Assembly: GCF_015291665.1 (NCBI RefSeq)
Contig: NZ_CP030048.1
Location: 2,046,001 to 2,110,000 of the forward strand
Direction of reading: 5' to 3'
Source of the DNA: Bradyrhizobium sp. CCBAU 53338
GTDB taxonomy: Bacteria > Pseudomonadota > Alphaproteobacteria > Rhizobiales > Xanthobacteraceae
Length of the DNA: 64,000 nt
Made by a program: the position numbers and the translations under genes. Below are positions 36,686 to 44,258 of the stretch, piece after piece. How positions within the stretch are numbered: position 1 is the first letter of the stretch; every line of letters begins with the position of its first letter. The notes beneath the pieces were generated by a model. It was given only the letters and a program-made list of their open reading frames with translations, had not been told where the DNA came from and did no database searches.

Positions 36686-38278
36686 CTAGCGCCTCCTGGT
36701 GCCGAAGACGGAGGAGAAACGGGTCGCGCCATGCGATGGCGCGGCGGGCCGCGGCGAGGGCGGCGGCGGGGCAGGTGGTGGTGGTTCGCGCGGCGGTTCG
36801 CGGGTGACGGTCGGCGGCAGGCGGTCATAGCTAGTGCGCTGTTGAGCCGGAGAAGCGGAGCGCGCGCGTCCGTCCGTTGGCGTGGACGGGATGGTCGCGC
36901 GGCTGCCGCCGCCGTCCTTGCGCGAGGACGCTCGCTTGAATTCCTCGCGCAGCGGCCATTTTGCCTTCTCGGCCGCGACCTGCACGCATTCGATCAGTGC
37001 CGTGTTCTTGGCCTCGCGCCGGTGCGCCTTCATGTCTCCGTCGCGATAGGCGTTGAGGATCCGGAATTCCATCGGATCCATGTTGATGAGGTTCGCCAGC
37101 TTGTCCATCTGGCACTCGATGGCAAAATCCATCGCGGTGACGCCGAAGCCGCGCATGGCGGTCGCCGGCGTACGGTTGGTGAAAACGCAATAGACGTCGC
37201 CATAGACGTTCGGGATGGTGTAGGGGCCCGGCAGATGAGCGGCGCATTTCACCGCGGCGTAGCTGGACAGCCGCGTATAGGCGCCGCTGTCGAAATAGGC
37301 GCGGATCTTGCGCGCGACGATGCGGCCATCGCGCATGACGCCGTCCTTGATGTAGATGCGCTCGGCGCCGCGCGGCGGGCCGTACTGCATCTCCTCTTCG
37401 CGCCCGAACACGTAACGTACAGGCTTTCCGGTCAGCATCGCGCCGAGGATGGCGAGCGGCTCGGTCAGCGTGTCGACCTTGCCGCCAAAGCCGCCCCCTA
37501 CGGTGCCGCCGATGAAGTGGAAGGTGTTGGACGGGACGTCCAAAATCTTGGCGCAGGTGTCGACCGAGAAGAACAGCGCCTGGGTCGAGGTGTAGACGAC
37601 ATAACGGCCATTGGTGTCGGGGGCCGCGATCGCGCCGTTGGTCTCGGTCGGCGCGTGCTCGATCGGCGACATCTGGTAGCGCTGCTCCAGCACGTGATCG
37701 GCGGTCGCCAGCGCCGCATCGGCATCGCCAAAGCGCAGCCGCTGGTGATCATAAGTCTCGTGATAGGTGAAGGTGTTCTTCGGATAGGTCTCGTTGACCA
37801 CGGGCGCGCCGGGCTTGAGCGCATCCTCGACGTCGAACACGGCCGGCAGCGGTTCGTAGTCGATTCTGACTTTCGCGATCGCCTCGAACGCCTCGCGCTC
37901 GCCGTCGGCGACGATGGCGACAATGGGCTCGCCCTTGTAGCGGACCTTGTCGACCGCCAGCGACGGCTCGTCGTCCTTGCCGAAATTGATCAGGCTCAAA
38001 AGCGTGTTGAGATTGACCGGTACGTCGGCGCCGCGGATGATCCTGCGCACGCCGGACGAACGCTCGGCCTCGGCCGTGTCGATGCGGCGGATGCGTGCAT
38101 GTGCCTGCGTCGAGCGCACGACCTTCAGATGCAGCATGCCCTGCAGTTTGTGGTCATTAAAGTAGCTCGACGTACCCGTGACATGGCCAAGCATGTCCTG
38201 GCGCTGGGTGCCCTTGCCGATTTCCTTCAAGTTATCGTCGCGCTCGTCGGCGAAAATGTCCTTGCGCAATTCCAGCAT
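36686..38278 (-). CDS. Molybdenum hydroxylase large subunit, N-terminal half with Pro-rich tail
   Basis: A 530-residue protein: the Ald_Xan_dh_C a/b domain (residues 25-145; VTGTSSYFNDHKLQGMLH), then the first Mo-cofactor domain with GGGFGGK (261-267) and the active-site loop TAMRGFG (374-379). That loop resembles xanthine-dehydrogenase-type hydroxylases and not the AYxCSFR loop of form I CO dehydrogenase. Residues about 455-530 are an unusual low-complexity tail rich in Pro, Arg and Ser. It ends in TAG directly before the C-terminal-half gene. Confidence 0.9.
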   Translation of the reverse strand: MLELRKDIFADERDDNLKEIGKGTQRQDMLGHVTGTSSYFNDHKLQGMLHLKVVRSTQAHARIRRIDTAEAERSSGVRRIIRGADVPVNLNTLLSLINFGKDDEPSLAVDKVRYKGEPIVAIVADGEREAFEAIAKVRIDYEPLPAVFDVEDALKPGAPVVNETYPKNTFTYHETYDHQRLRFGDADAALATADHVLEQRYQMSPIEHAPTETNGAIAAPDTNGRYVVYTSTQALFFSVDTCAKILDVPSNTFHFIGGTVGGGFGGKVDTLTEPLAILGAMLTGKPVRYVFGREEEMQYGPPRGAERIYIKDGVMRDGRIVARKIRAYFDSGAYTRLSSYAAVKCAAHLPGPYTIPNVYGDVYCVFTNRTPATAMRGFGVTAMDFAIECQMDKLANLINMDPMEFRILNAYRDGDMKAHRREAKNTALIECVQVAAEKAKWPLREEFKRASSRKDGGGSRATIPSTPTDGRARSASPAQQRTSYDRLPPTVTREPPREPPPPAPPPPSPRPAAPSHGATRFSSVFGTRRR

Positions 38279-38289
38279 GGCGACGTCCT

Positions 38290-38766
38290 TCAGGCGCTGA
38301 CCCGGCCGCCGGCGGCGGCGAGGATGGCATTGATGATCGGCTCATAGCCGGTGCAGCGGCAGATATTGCCGGAGATGGCCTCGATGACCTCGTCGCGGCT
38401 GGGCGAGGGATTGCGGTCGAGCAGGGCTTTTGCGGCCATCAGCATGCCCGGCGTGCAATAGCCGCACTGGGCGGCAAAATTGTCGGCGAAGGCGCGCTGG
38501 AGCGGATGCAGGTTCGGACCCTGCTTCATGCCGTCGAGCGTCTCAACGGAGCGGCCCGCGACTGTTTCCGCCAGCGTCAGGCAGGAGAGGTGGAGTTCGC
38601 CGTCGACGAGCACGCTGCAGGTGCCACAGCCGCCCTGACCGCAGCCGAATTTCGGCGTCATGTCGCCGATCAGCTCGCGCAGCGCGACCAAGAGATTGGT
38701 GCCGCCGTCGACGAAGATCGCGACGTCGCGGCCATTGTGACGAAATTGCACGGGTATCTTGGACAT
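38290..38766 (-). CDS. Molybdenum hydroxylase [2Fe-2S] subunit (CoxS-like)
   Basis: A 158-residue iron-sulfur subunit. The plant-type [2Fe-2S] site has Cys42, Cys47, Cys50 and Cys62 (CGQGGCGTC then LSC). The second, helical site has Cys101, Cys104, Cys136 and Cys138 (QCGYCTPGM and ICRCTGY). Together with the FAD and Mo subunits it forms the electron path of a three-subunit hydroxylase in the cytoplasm. Short spacings (5 and 11 bases) to neighbours. Confidence 0.95.
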   Translation of the reverse strand: MSKIPVQFRHNGRDVAIFVDGGTNLLVALRELIGDMTPKFGCGQGGCGTCSVLVDGELHLSCLTLAETVAGRSVETLDGMKQGPNLHPLQRAFADNFAAQCGYCTPGMLMAAKALLDRNPSPSRDEVIEAISGNICRCTGYEPIINAILAAAGGRVSA

Positions 38767-38771
38767 GCGGT

Positions 38772-39590
38772 CTATTCCTGTCCGGACAGCAGGCGGCGCA
38801 GATGAACGCCGACGATCTCGCGGCGGTACCAGGCGCTGCCGAGCGCGTTGTCGGAGGGTGACGTTCCTTCAGTTGCGGCAGACTCAGCGGCCGCGATGGT
38901 CGCCGCATCCAGCGAACGTCCTTCCAGCGCCCGCTCGGCGGCGCGGGCGCGGATCTGCGTCGGCGCCATCGAGCCCAGCGCGATCCGCGCGCCGGCGATG
39001 CGGCCGCCCGAGATCGGCAGATGCGCGGCGAGCGTGATGACCGAGCCGCCCTTCGGCTTGATGCGGGCGATCTTGCGGTAGCGGAACGCCTCGGTGCTTG
39101 CAGGGCGTGTGCAGGAGATCGACAAGACCAGCGATCCAGCCTGCCGGTCGCGCGCCTGCAAGAATTCCTCGATCGGGATGTCGCGCGAGCCGAAGCCGCC
39201 TGCGACGGCCACGGTCGCATCCAGCGCGAGCAGCGCAACGGTGAAATCGCCGTAGGGATTCGGCGCAAAGAGATTGCCGCCGACCGTCCCCATATTGCGC
39301 ACGGCAGGACCGCCGATCGAACGGGCAGGGGCATGCAGGAAGCCAAGGTCACGCTCGGCCAAGACTCGCGCGAAGGTGACGCCGGCCCCGATCGTCACGC
39401 GTGGGCCTGATGCGTCGATGCGTGCCAGCGCCTGGTCCTGGGCGCGCACCACGGTCGAGATCTTGACGTCGCCTTCATTCAGGGCCCGCATCACTAGCGT
39501 GCCTCCGCCGAGATAACGCGCGGTGCGATCGGACAACAGCGCCCCGGCCGCCTCGCTGGCACTGGCAAAAGTCTTCACTGTTACGGCCAT
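38772..39590 (-). CDS. Molybdenum hydroxylase FAD-binding subunit (CoxM-like)
   Basis: A 272-residue FAD_binding_5/CO_deh_flav_C protein. FAD motifs: AARYLGGGTLVMRALN-type segment near residue 25-40 (ARYLGGGTLVM) and RNMGTVGGNLF near residue 100. The C-terminal domain includes KGGSVITLAAHLPI. The ATG follows the TAG of the SRPBCC gene with no gap (TAGATG), the same junction type as between the large-subunit halves. Confidence 0.92.
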   Translation of the reverse strand: MAVTVKTFASASEAAGALLSDRTARYLGGGTLVMRALNEGDVKISTVVRAQDQALARIDASGPRVTIGAGVTFARVLAERDLGFLHAPARSIGGPAVRNMGTVGGNLFAPNPYGDFTVALLALDATVAVAGGFGSRDIPIEEFLQARDRQAGSLVLSISCTRPASTEAFRYRKIARIKPKGGSVITLAAHLPISGGRIAGARIALGSMAPTQIRARAAERALEGRSLDAATIAAAESAATEGTSPSDNALGSAWYRREIVGVHLRRLLSGQE

Positions 39591-40034
39591 CTAGGCGGCC
39601 TCCTTGAGATGCCGGCGGATTGCTTCGAACCCGGCCTGATAAATGTCTTCCGCGACCATGTGGCTGATGCGATCGCGGTCTTCCGGTCTGGTCGTGAAGC
39701 GCGACTCCCAATGCCAGAAAGTGCGATCGCCATCGGTGACCGGCAGCAGGCGGACATGGGCGACATAGTTGAACATCGGGATCGGAGTATCGAGCAGGCA
39801 GTAGCTGAAACTCTGCTCGAGGTCGGACAGTGCCAGCAATTGCTCACGCAGCTCGGCCCCATCCTTCAGCTTGAACCGCCTGATGCAACCGATCTTGTCC
39901 GAGGAATGGGCGCGCTCGATCGAGGAGGTCGCCACCGCCGGATGCCAGCGGTCGTGCCCGTTGAAATCGCGCAGCATCGCCCAAGCCGCATCGGTTGGCG
40001 CGTCCAGGATCGTGCTTTTGACGATATGCGGCAC
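39591..40034 (-). CDS. SRPBCC-family protein (MxaD/CoxG-type), copy 2
   Basis: A 147-residue START-like ligand-binding fold: ILDAPTDAAWAMLRDFNGHDRWHP at the N-terminus is the hallmark strand-helix, followed by DKIGCIRRFKLKDGAELRE and HVRLLPVTDGDRTFWHWES. It is clearly paralogous to the next protein upstream. SRPBCC proteins (CoxG) accompany Mo hydroxylases, possibly anchoring or delivering a ligand. Tight spacing on both sides. Confidence 0.88.
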   Translation of the reverse strand: MPHIVKSTILDAPTDAAWAMLRDFNGHDRWHPAVATSSIERAHSSDKIGCIRRFKLKDGAELREQLLALSDLEQSFSYCLLDTPIPMFNYVAHVRLLPVTDGDRTFWHWESRFTTRPEDRDRISHMVAEDIYQAGFEAIRRHLKEAA

Positions 40035-40039
40035 GGATC

Positions 40040-40477
40040 TCAGCCTCCGAACACGCGCTTGAGCGCATCAAAGCCGCCCTGGAACACGCCGCCGCCGATA
40101 TTGCCGACAAGCTCGGTCTCGCGCTCCGGCGCGCAGTCGAACTCGGCGGTCCATTCCACAAAGGTCTGGTCGCCGTCGGTGACCGGCGTCAGGCGCAAGG
40201 TCGCGACGTAGTTTTCGACACCCATCGGGGATTCAAGGATCGAATAGGTGCAGAACATGTCGTAGTCGGAGAGGCCCAAAAGCTTCTCGCGGATGCGGTC
40301 GCCATTGCGCAGGCGAAAGTCTCTGATGCAGCCGATCTTGTCGGCGGGCTCGCCGCCCTCGATGCGGCTTTCGGCAATCGCCGGGTGCCAGTTCGGCAGG
40401 CCGTTGAAGTCGCGTACACGCGCCCAGACGCGGTCGTTGCGCGCATTGACGACGGTGGAGACGTAGACGCGGGGCAT
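40040..40477 (-). CDS. SRPBCC-family protein (MxaD/CoxG-type), copy 1
   Basis: A 145-residue SRPBCC protein: VVNARNDRVWARVRDFNGLPNWHP, DKIGCIRDFRLRNGDRIRE and RLTPVTDGDQTFVEWTAEF align along the whole length with the neighbouring copy. ATG 40477 (MPRVYVST) is used because a longer frame would overlap the flotillin-like gene and has no homology. Tandem duplication within the operon is the simplest explanation of the pair. Confidence 0.88.
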   Translation of the reverse strand: MPRVYVSTVVNARNDRVWARVRDFNGLPNWHPAIAESRIEGGEPADKIGCIRDFRLRNGDRIREKLLGLSDYDMFCTYSILESPMGVENYVATLRLTPVTDGDQTFVEWTAEFDCAPERETELVGNIGGGVFQGGFDALKRVFGG

Positions 40478-40487
40478 GGGTCGGACC

Positions 40488-43394
40488 TCAGCTCTTCTTC
40501 CGCGGAGCGCGGTCGGCCGGCGGTTCGCCGCCGCCCTCGGCCGCAGGCGGGGAGGCCGCAGGTTTGTCGCCGCCCGCACCGCCCTTGCGCGCGGACTCCT
40601 TGATGCCCTGCATGTCGCGGGCCTCGCGGATCAGACCCGGCATCTTGGAGAGGCTGCCGCCCTCGACGCCGATGTCGGACAGGAGGGAGTCGATCAACGG
40701 CGCCTGCACGCGGTAGCGCAGCGCGGAGTCGATCACCTCGTCGGTGGCGCTGCGGCCGCCGTTGCCGCCATGGCCGTTGCCGTTGAGGCCGTCGACCTGG
40801 AGGATGCGGATGCCCTCGATCTTCTCCATCGGCCTGACGCTCTCGCGCACGATGCCTTCGATCCGGTCGAGCAGCTTGCGGCGGAACAGCGAGTAGCGCG
40901 CCTGGTCGGTGAGCACGTTCTCGGCCTCGTTGAGCATCCGCTGCGCCTCCGCCTCGACGGCGGCGCGGACGCGTTCCGCTTCGGCGGCGATCCGCGTTTC
41001 CTCGGCCTGCTTTTCGGCGAGCAGCACTTCGACCGTCTTGCGGCGTTTTGCGATCTCGCTTTCGCGGGCGGTGACGACGCGCTCGGCGGCTTCCGTCGCG
41101 CGTATACGGGCCTCTTCGGCGGCCGCGCGTGCGGCGGACTCTTCGAGCGACTTCTGATGGATGGCGATCGCCTTCTCCATCAGGACCGTTTCAACCTCCT
41201 TCTCGCGGTTCACTTCAAGCTTGCGCAGCTCGCGCTCGCGGCCGATGCGGGCCTCATCGAGGCCGCGGTCGGAGGCGATGCGGGCACGCTCGACTTCCTC
41301 GCGCGAGACAATCTCGGCCTCCTGGAGCGACTGCACGCGGGCGACCTCGAGCTGCTCGATCGCGCGGCGGCGTTCGAGCCGGGCGGCTTCCAGCGCCTGC
41401 TCGCGCGAGACGTCAGTGGTCTCGACCTCCTTGCGAGCAACGATCTCGGCCTGCCGGACCTGCCGATCGGCGTCGATCCGTTCGGACTTCTTGGCGGAGA
41501 GGGCGATCACGCGGTCCTCGTCCGCAATCTCGATCGCCTTCTTCTGCTCGATATTGAGCACCTCGCGCTTCTTGGATGAGGTGATCCGCTCGGCCTCCAG
41601 TGCGAGATCGACCGTGATGCGCTGGCGCTCGGTGGCATCGCGCCGCTTCAGCTCGGCAGCCTCCAGCACGCCGGTCCGCTCGATCTCCAGGGAACGGGTG
41701 TCGCGCTCGGCCTGGATGCGTTCGGCCGCAACCGCCTTTTCCTGGGCGATACGGGCTGCCTCGATCGCTTCGCGGGAGGCGATATCGGCTTCCTCGACGG
41801 CGCGGTTGCGCGCGATTTCCAGCGAGCGGACGCGCTCTTCCTGGGCAATACGCGATACCTCGGTGGTCTCGCGTGCCGCGATGCCGGCGACTTCGAGGCT
41901 CTGGTTGCGCTCGATCTCCAGCTGCCGGGTGTTCTGCTCGGCGGCGATGCGTTCGGCGGCGAGCGTCCGCTCGCGGGCGATCCGGGCGGCCTCGACCGCA
42001 CGCTGCGCCTCGATCTCGGCCTCCTGGATGGTGCGGACCTGCTGGATCTCCAGCGCGCGGGTGCGCTCGTCGGAGGAGATGCGTTCGACATTGACGATCA
42101 GCGTCTGGGCGATACGGGCCTTTTCCGTGGCTTCTCGGGCGGCGATTTCGGCCTCGTCGACGGCGCGGGTGCGCTCGATCTCGCGCCGCCGCGTCTCCTC
42201 CTCATTGGCGATGCGGGCGTCGGTGACGACGCGGTCTTGCTGGATCCGGGCCTTCTCGATCGCTTCGCGGGCGGCGATCTCGGCTTCCTCGACGGTGCGC
42301 ATCCGCTCGATCTCGCGCTGGCGGACCTCGCGTTCGCTGGCGATTCGCGTCGTGTCGATCGAGCGCTGGTTGGCGATACGGGTCTTCTCGATCTCCTCGC
42401 GCGCCAGCAGTTCCTTCTCCTCGATGGTGCGGGTGCGCTCGATCTCCTTCTGGCGGGTTTCGCGCTCGGAGGCGATGCGGGCTTCCGCGATCGCCTGATC
42501 GTTGGCGATCCGGGATCGCTCGATGGCCTCGCGCGCCGAGATCTGCGCCTGCTCGGCCTCGGTCTCGCGCAGCGCGCGCTCGCGGGCCACTTCGGTGCGC
42601 TGGAGCGCGCGACGCATCTCGATGTCGCGTTCCTGCTCCAGCCGCGCGGTCTCGCTCTCGCGCTCGATTTCGAGCGCCTGTCTCTCGGCCTCGAGATTGC
42701 GTGTGCGGATCTTGATCATCGAGTCCTGCTCGATGTCGTTGCGCAGCTTGCGCCTCGCTTCGATGTCCTCCATCAGCCGGGTCAAGCCTTCGGCGTCGAA
42801 CCGGTTCGAGGGGTTGAAGAACTCGAGGTCGGTCTGGTCGAGGTCGGTGATGGCGACGGACTCGAGTTCGAGGCCGTTCTGCGCGAGGGCTTCGGCGGCG
42901 TTGGTCTTGACCCGCGCGACATAGTCGCCGCGGCGCTCGTGCATCTCCTCCATGGTCATTTCGGAGGCGACCGAGCGGATCGCCGAGATGAACTTGCCAG
43001 CGAGCAGCGCGTGGAGCTGTTCCGGCTCCATGGTGCGGCGGCCCAGCGTCGCAGCGGCGATCGATACGGCCTCGCGGGTCGGCTGCACGCGGACATAGAA
43101 GTCGGCTTCGATGTCGACGCGCATCCGGTCGCGGGTGATCACCGCGTCCTGCCGCGAACGCACGATACCCATCGGCAACACGTTCATGTTGACAGGCGTG
43201 TAATCGTGAATGAACGGCAGCACGAACGCGCCGCCGTTGATCACCACGCGTTCGCCGAGGAAACCGGTCCGCACGAACGACACCTCCTTGGAGGAGCGGT
43301 GGTAGAGCCAGTTGACGATGTAGACGCCAACCACGATCACGATGATGGCGACGATCAGCCAGAGGATGAGCTCGCCGACCAGGATCCCTGACAT
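40488..43394 (-). CDS. Giant flotillin/SPFH-family membrane protein with expanded coiled coil
   Basis: A 968-residue protein, far longer than usual flotillins (about 430-570). Residues 5-30 form one membrane helix (LILWLIVAIIVIVVGVYIV), followed by an SPFH/band 7 domain to about 195. Residues about 220-840 are almost entirely Glu/Arg/Ala/Ile-rich helix. Within it, 288-741 contains near-tandem 44-residue repeats (see repeat entry). The C-terminus has a flotillin-like part (NVLTDQARYSLFRRKLLDRIEGIVRES, split) and a Gly/Pro-rich tail. ATG 43394 follows GGGAGAG. Likely a membrane-attached oligomeric scaffold; why it sits in this operon is unknown. Confidence 0.88.
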   Translation of the reverse strand: MSGILVGELILWLIVAIIVIVVGVYIVNWLYHRSSKEVSFVRTGFLGERVVINGGAFVLPFIHDYTPVNMNVLPMGIVRSRQDAVITRDRMRVDIEADFYVRVQPTREAVSIAAATLGRRTMEPEQLHALLAGKFISAIRSVASEMTMEEMHERRGDYVARVKTNAAEALAQNGLELESVAITDLDQTDLEFFNPSNRFDAEGLTRLMEDIEARRKLRNDIEQDSMIKIRTRNLEAERQALEIERESETARLEQERDIEMRRALQRTEVARERALRETEAEQAQISAREAIERSRIANDQAIAEARIASERETRQKEIERTRTIEEKELLAREEIEKTRIANQRSIDTTRIASEREVRQREIERMRTVEEAEIAAREAIEKARIQQDRVVTDARIANEEETRRREIERTRAVDEAEIAAREATEKARIAQTLIVNVERISSDERTRALEIQQVRTIQEAEIEAQRAVEAARIARERTLAAERIAAEQNTRQLEIERNQSLEVAGIAARETTEVSRIAQEERVRSLEIARNRAVEEADIASREAIEAARIAQEKAVAAERIQAERDTRSLEIERTGVLEAAELKRRDATERQRITVDLALEAERITSSKKREVLNIEQKKAIEIADEDRVIALSAKKSERIDADRQVRQAEIVARKEVETTDVSREQALEAARLERRRAIEQLEVARVQSLQEAEIVSREEVERARIASDRGLDEARIGRERELRKLEVNREKEVETVLMEKAIAIHQKSLEESAARAAAEEARIRATEAAERVVTARESEIAKRRKTVEVLLAEKQAEETRIAAEAERVRAAVEAEAQRMLNEAENVLTDQARYSLFRRKLLDRIEGIVRESVRPMEKIEGIRILQVDGLNGNGHGGNGGRSATDEVIDSALRYRVQAPLIDSLLSDIGVEGGSLSKMPGLIREARDMQGIKESARKGGAGGDKPAASPPAAEGGGEPPADRAPRKKS
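41172..42533 (-). repeat. Coding repeat: 132-bp units (44 residues, 4 x 11) in the flotillin-like gene
   Basis: Five consecutive units of exactly 44 residues occupy 288-507 of the protein (41874-42533), each starting like REAIEKARIA and ending like EEAEIAA. They are followed by a 33-residue unit (508-540), two more 44-residue units (541-628), a less regular part, and another 44-residue unit (698-741). All unit lengths of the regular part are multiples of 11, the hendecad period of right-handed coiled coils. Confidence 0.85.
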
Positions 43395-43421
43395 GTTTCT
43401 CTCCCTCAATCCTAAAAGGCG

Positions 43422-44255
43422 TTACGGCGCGCCGATCGCCTTGAACTTGCGGACCTGCTCTGTCAAAGCCCGCTCCACCGGCAGCCGCTCCATCGAGGAG
43501 GCGCCGTAGAAGCCGTGGCAGTAACGCGTGTTCTTCATGATGAAATCGGCATCCTGGGGATCCGCGATCGGGCCGCCGTGGGCGAGCACCAGGATGTCAG
43601 GGTTGACGCTGAGCGCGGCCGCGGCCCAGGTGTCGATGCGCGCGGGACAGTCCTTCAGCTTGGGCGCGGTCTGTGCGCCGATCGTGCCGCCGGTGGTGAG
43701 GCCGAGATGGCAGACGATGATGTCGGCACCGGCGATCGCCATTGCCGCCGCTTCCTTCTCGCTGAAGACATAAGGCGTCGTCAGCAAATCCTTCTCGCGC
43801 GCCTTCGCGATCATGTCGATCTCGAGCGCGTAAGACATGCCGGTCTCTTCGAGATTGGCCCGGAAGATGCCGTCGATCAGGCCGACGGTCGGAAAGTTCT
43901 GCACGCCGGCAAAGCCGAGGGCCTTGAGCTGGTCGAGGAAAACATCCATGTCGCGGAACGGATCGGTGCCGTTCACGCCGGCGAGCACGGGCGTCCTGCT
44001 CACCACGGGCAGCACTTCTCCGGCCATTTCCACCACGATGGCGTTGGCATCGCCATAGGGCATCAGCCCGGCAAGCGAGCCGCGGCCGGCCATGCGATAG
44101 CGGCCGGAATTGTAAATCACGATGAGGTCGACGCCGCCCGCCTCTTCGCATTTGGCGGACAGGCCGGTGCCGGCGCCGCCGCCGACGATCGGCTCGCCGC
44201 GCTTCGCCATCTCGCGAAACCGTTTCAGGAGTGCCGCGCGTTCAAACCGGGCCAT
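43422..44255 (-). CDS. PEP-hydrolase-family TIM-barrel protein (Tm-1 C-terminal-domain-like)
   Basis: A 277-residue protein of the phosphoenolpyruvate hydrolase-like/TIM-barrel family (PF09370). Matching segments: [40 protein letters not shown] (split), [27 protein letters not shown] and [17 protein letters not shown]. This domain forms the C-terminal half of the tomato Tm-1 protein; here it is a separate gene placed 3 bases after a gene that ends in the other Tm-1 half. Enzymatic activity of the family is not settled. Confidence 0.88.
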   Translation of the reverse strand: MARFERAALLKRFREMAKRGEPIVGGGAGTGLSAKCEEAGGVDLIVIYNSGRYRMAGRGSLAGLMPYGDANAIVVEMAGEVLPVVSRTPVLAGVNGTDPFRDMDVFLDQLKALGFAGVQNFPTVGLIDGIFRANLEETGMSYALEIDMIAKAREKDLLTTPYVFSEKEAAAMAIAGADIIVCHLGLTTGGTIGAQTAPKLKDCPARIDTWAAAALSVNPDILVLAHGGPIADPQDADFIMKNTRYCHGFYGASSMERLPVERALTEQVRKFKAIGAP

Positions 44256-44258
44256 CGG

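Noticed and set aside
36686..38278. Form I CO dehydrogenase large subunit
   Set aside because: The active-site loop reads TAMRGFG and lacks the AYxCSFR loop of form I CoxL, so CO oxidation is not supported despite CoxD/E/G-like neighbours.
36443..38347. A 634-codon plus-strand open frame
   Set aside because: It is antisense to the well-supported Mo-hydroxylase large-subunit genes and encodes an Arg/Asp/Val-rich protein without family resemblance; such shadows are common in GC-rich coding DNA.
41161..43391. Long plus-strand frames opposite the flotillin-like gene, with their own repeats
   Set aside because: The repeats only mirror the coiled-coil coding repeats; Ser/Arg-rich or Leu/Asp/Gly-rich composition and no family match.
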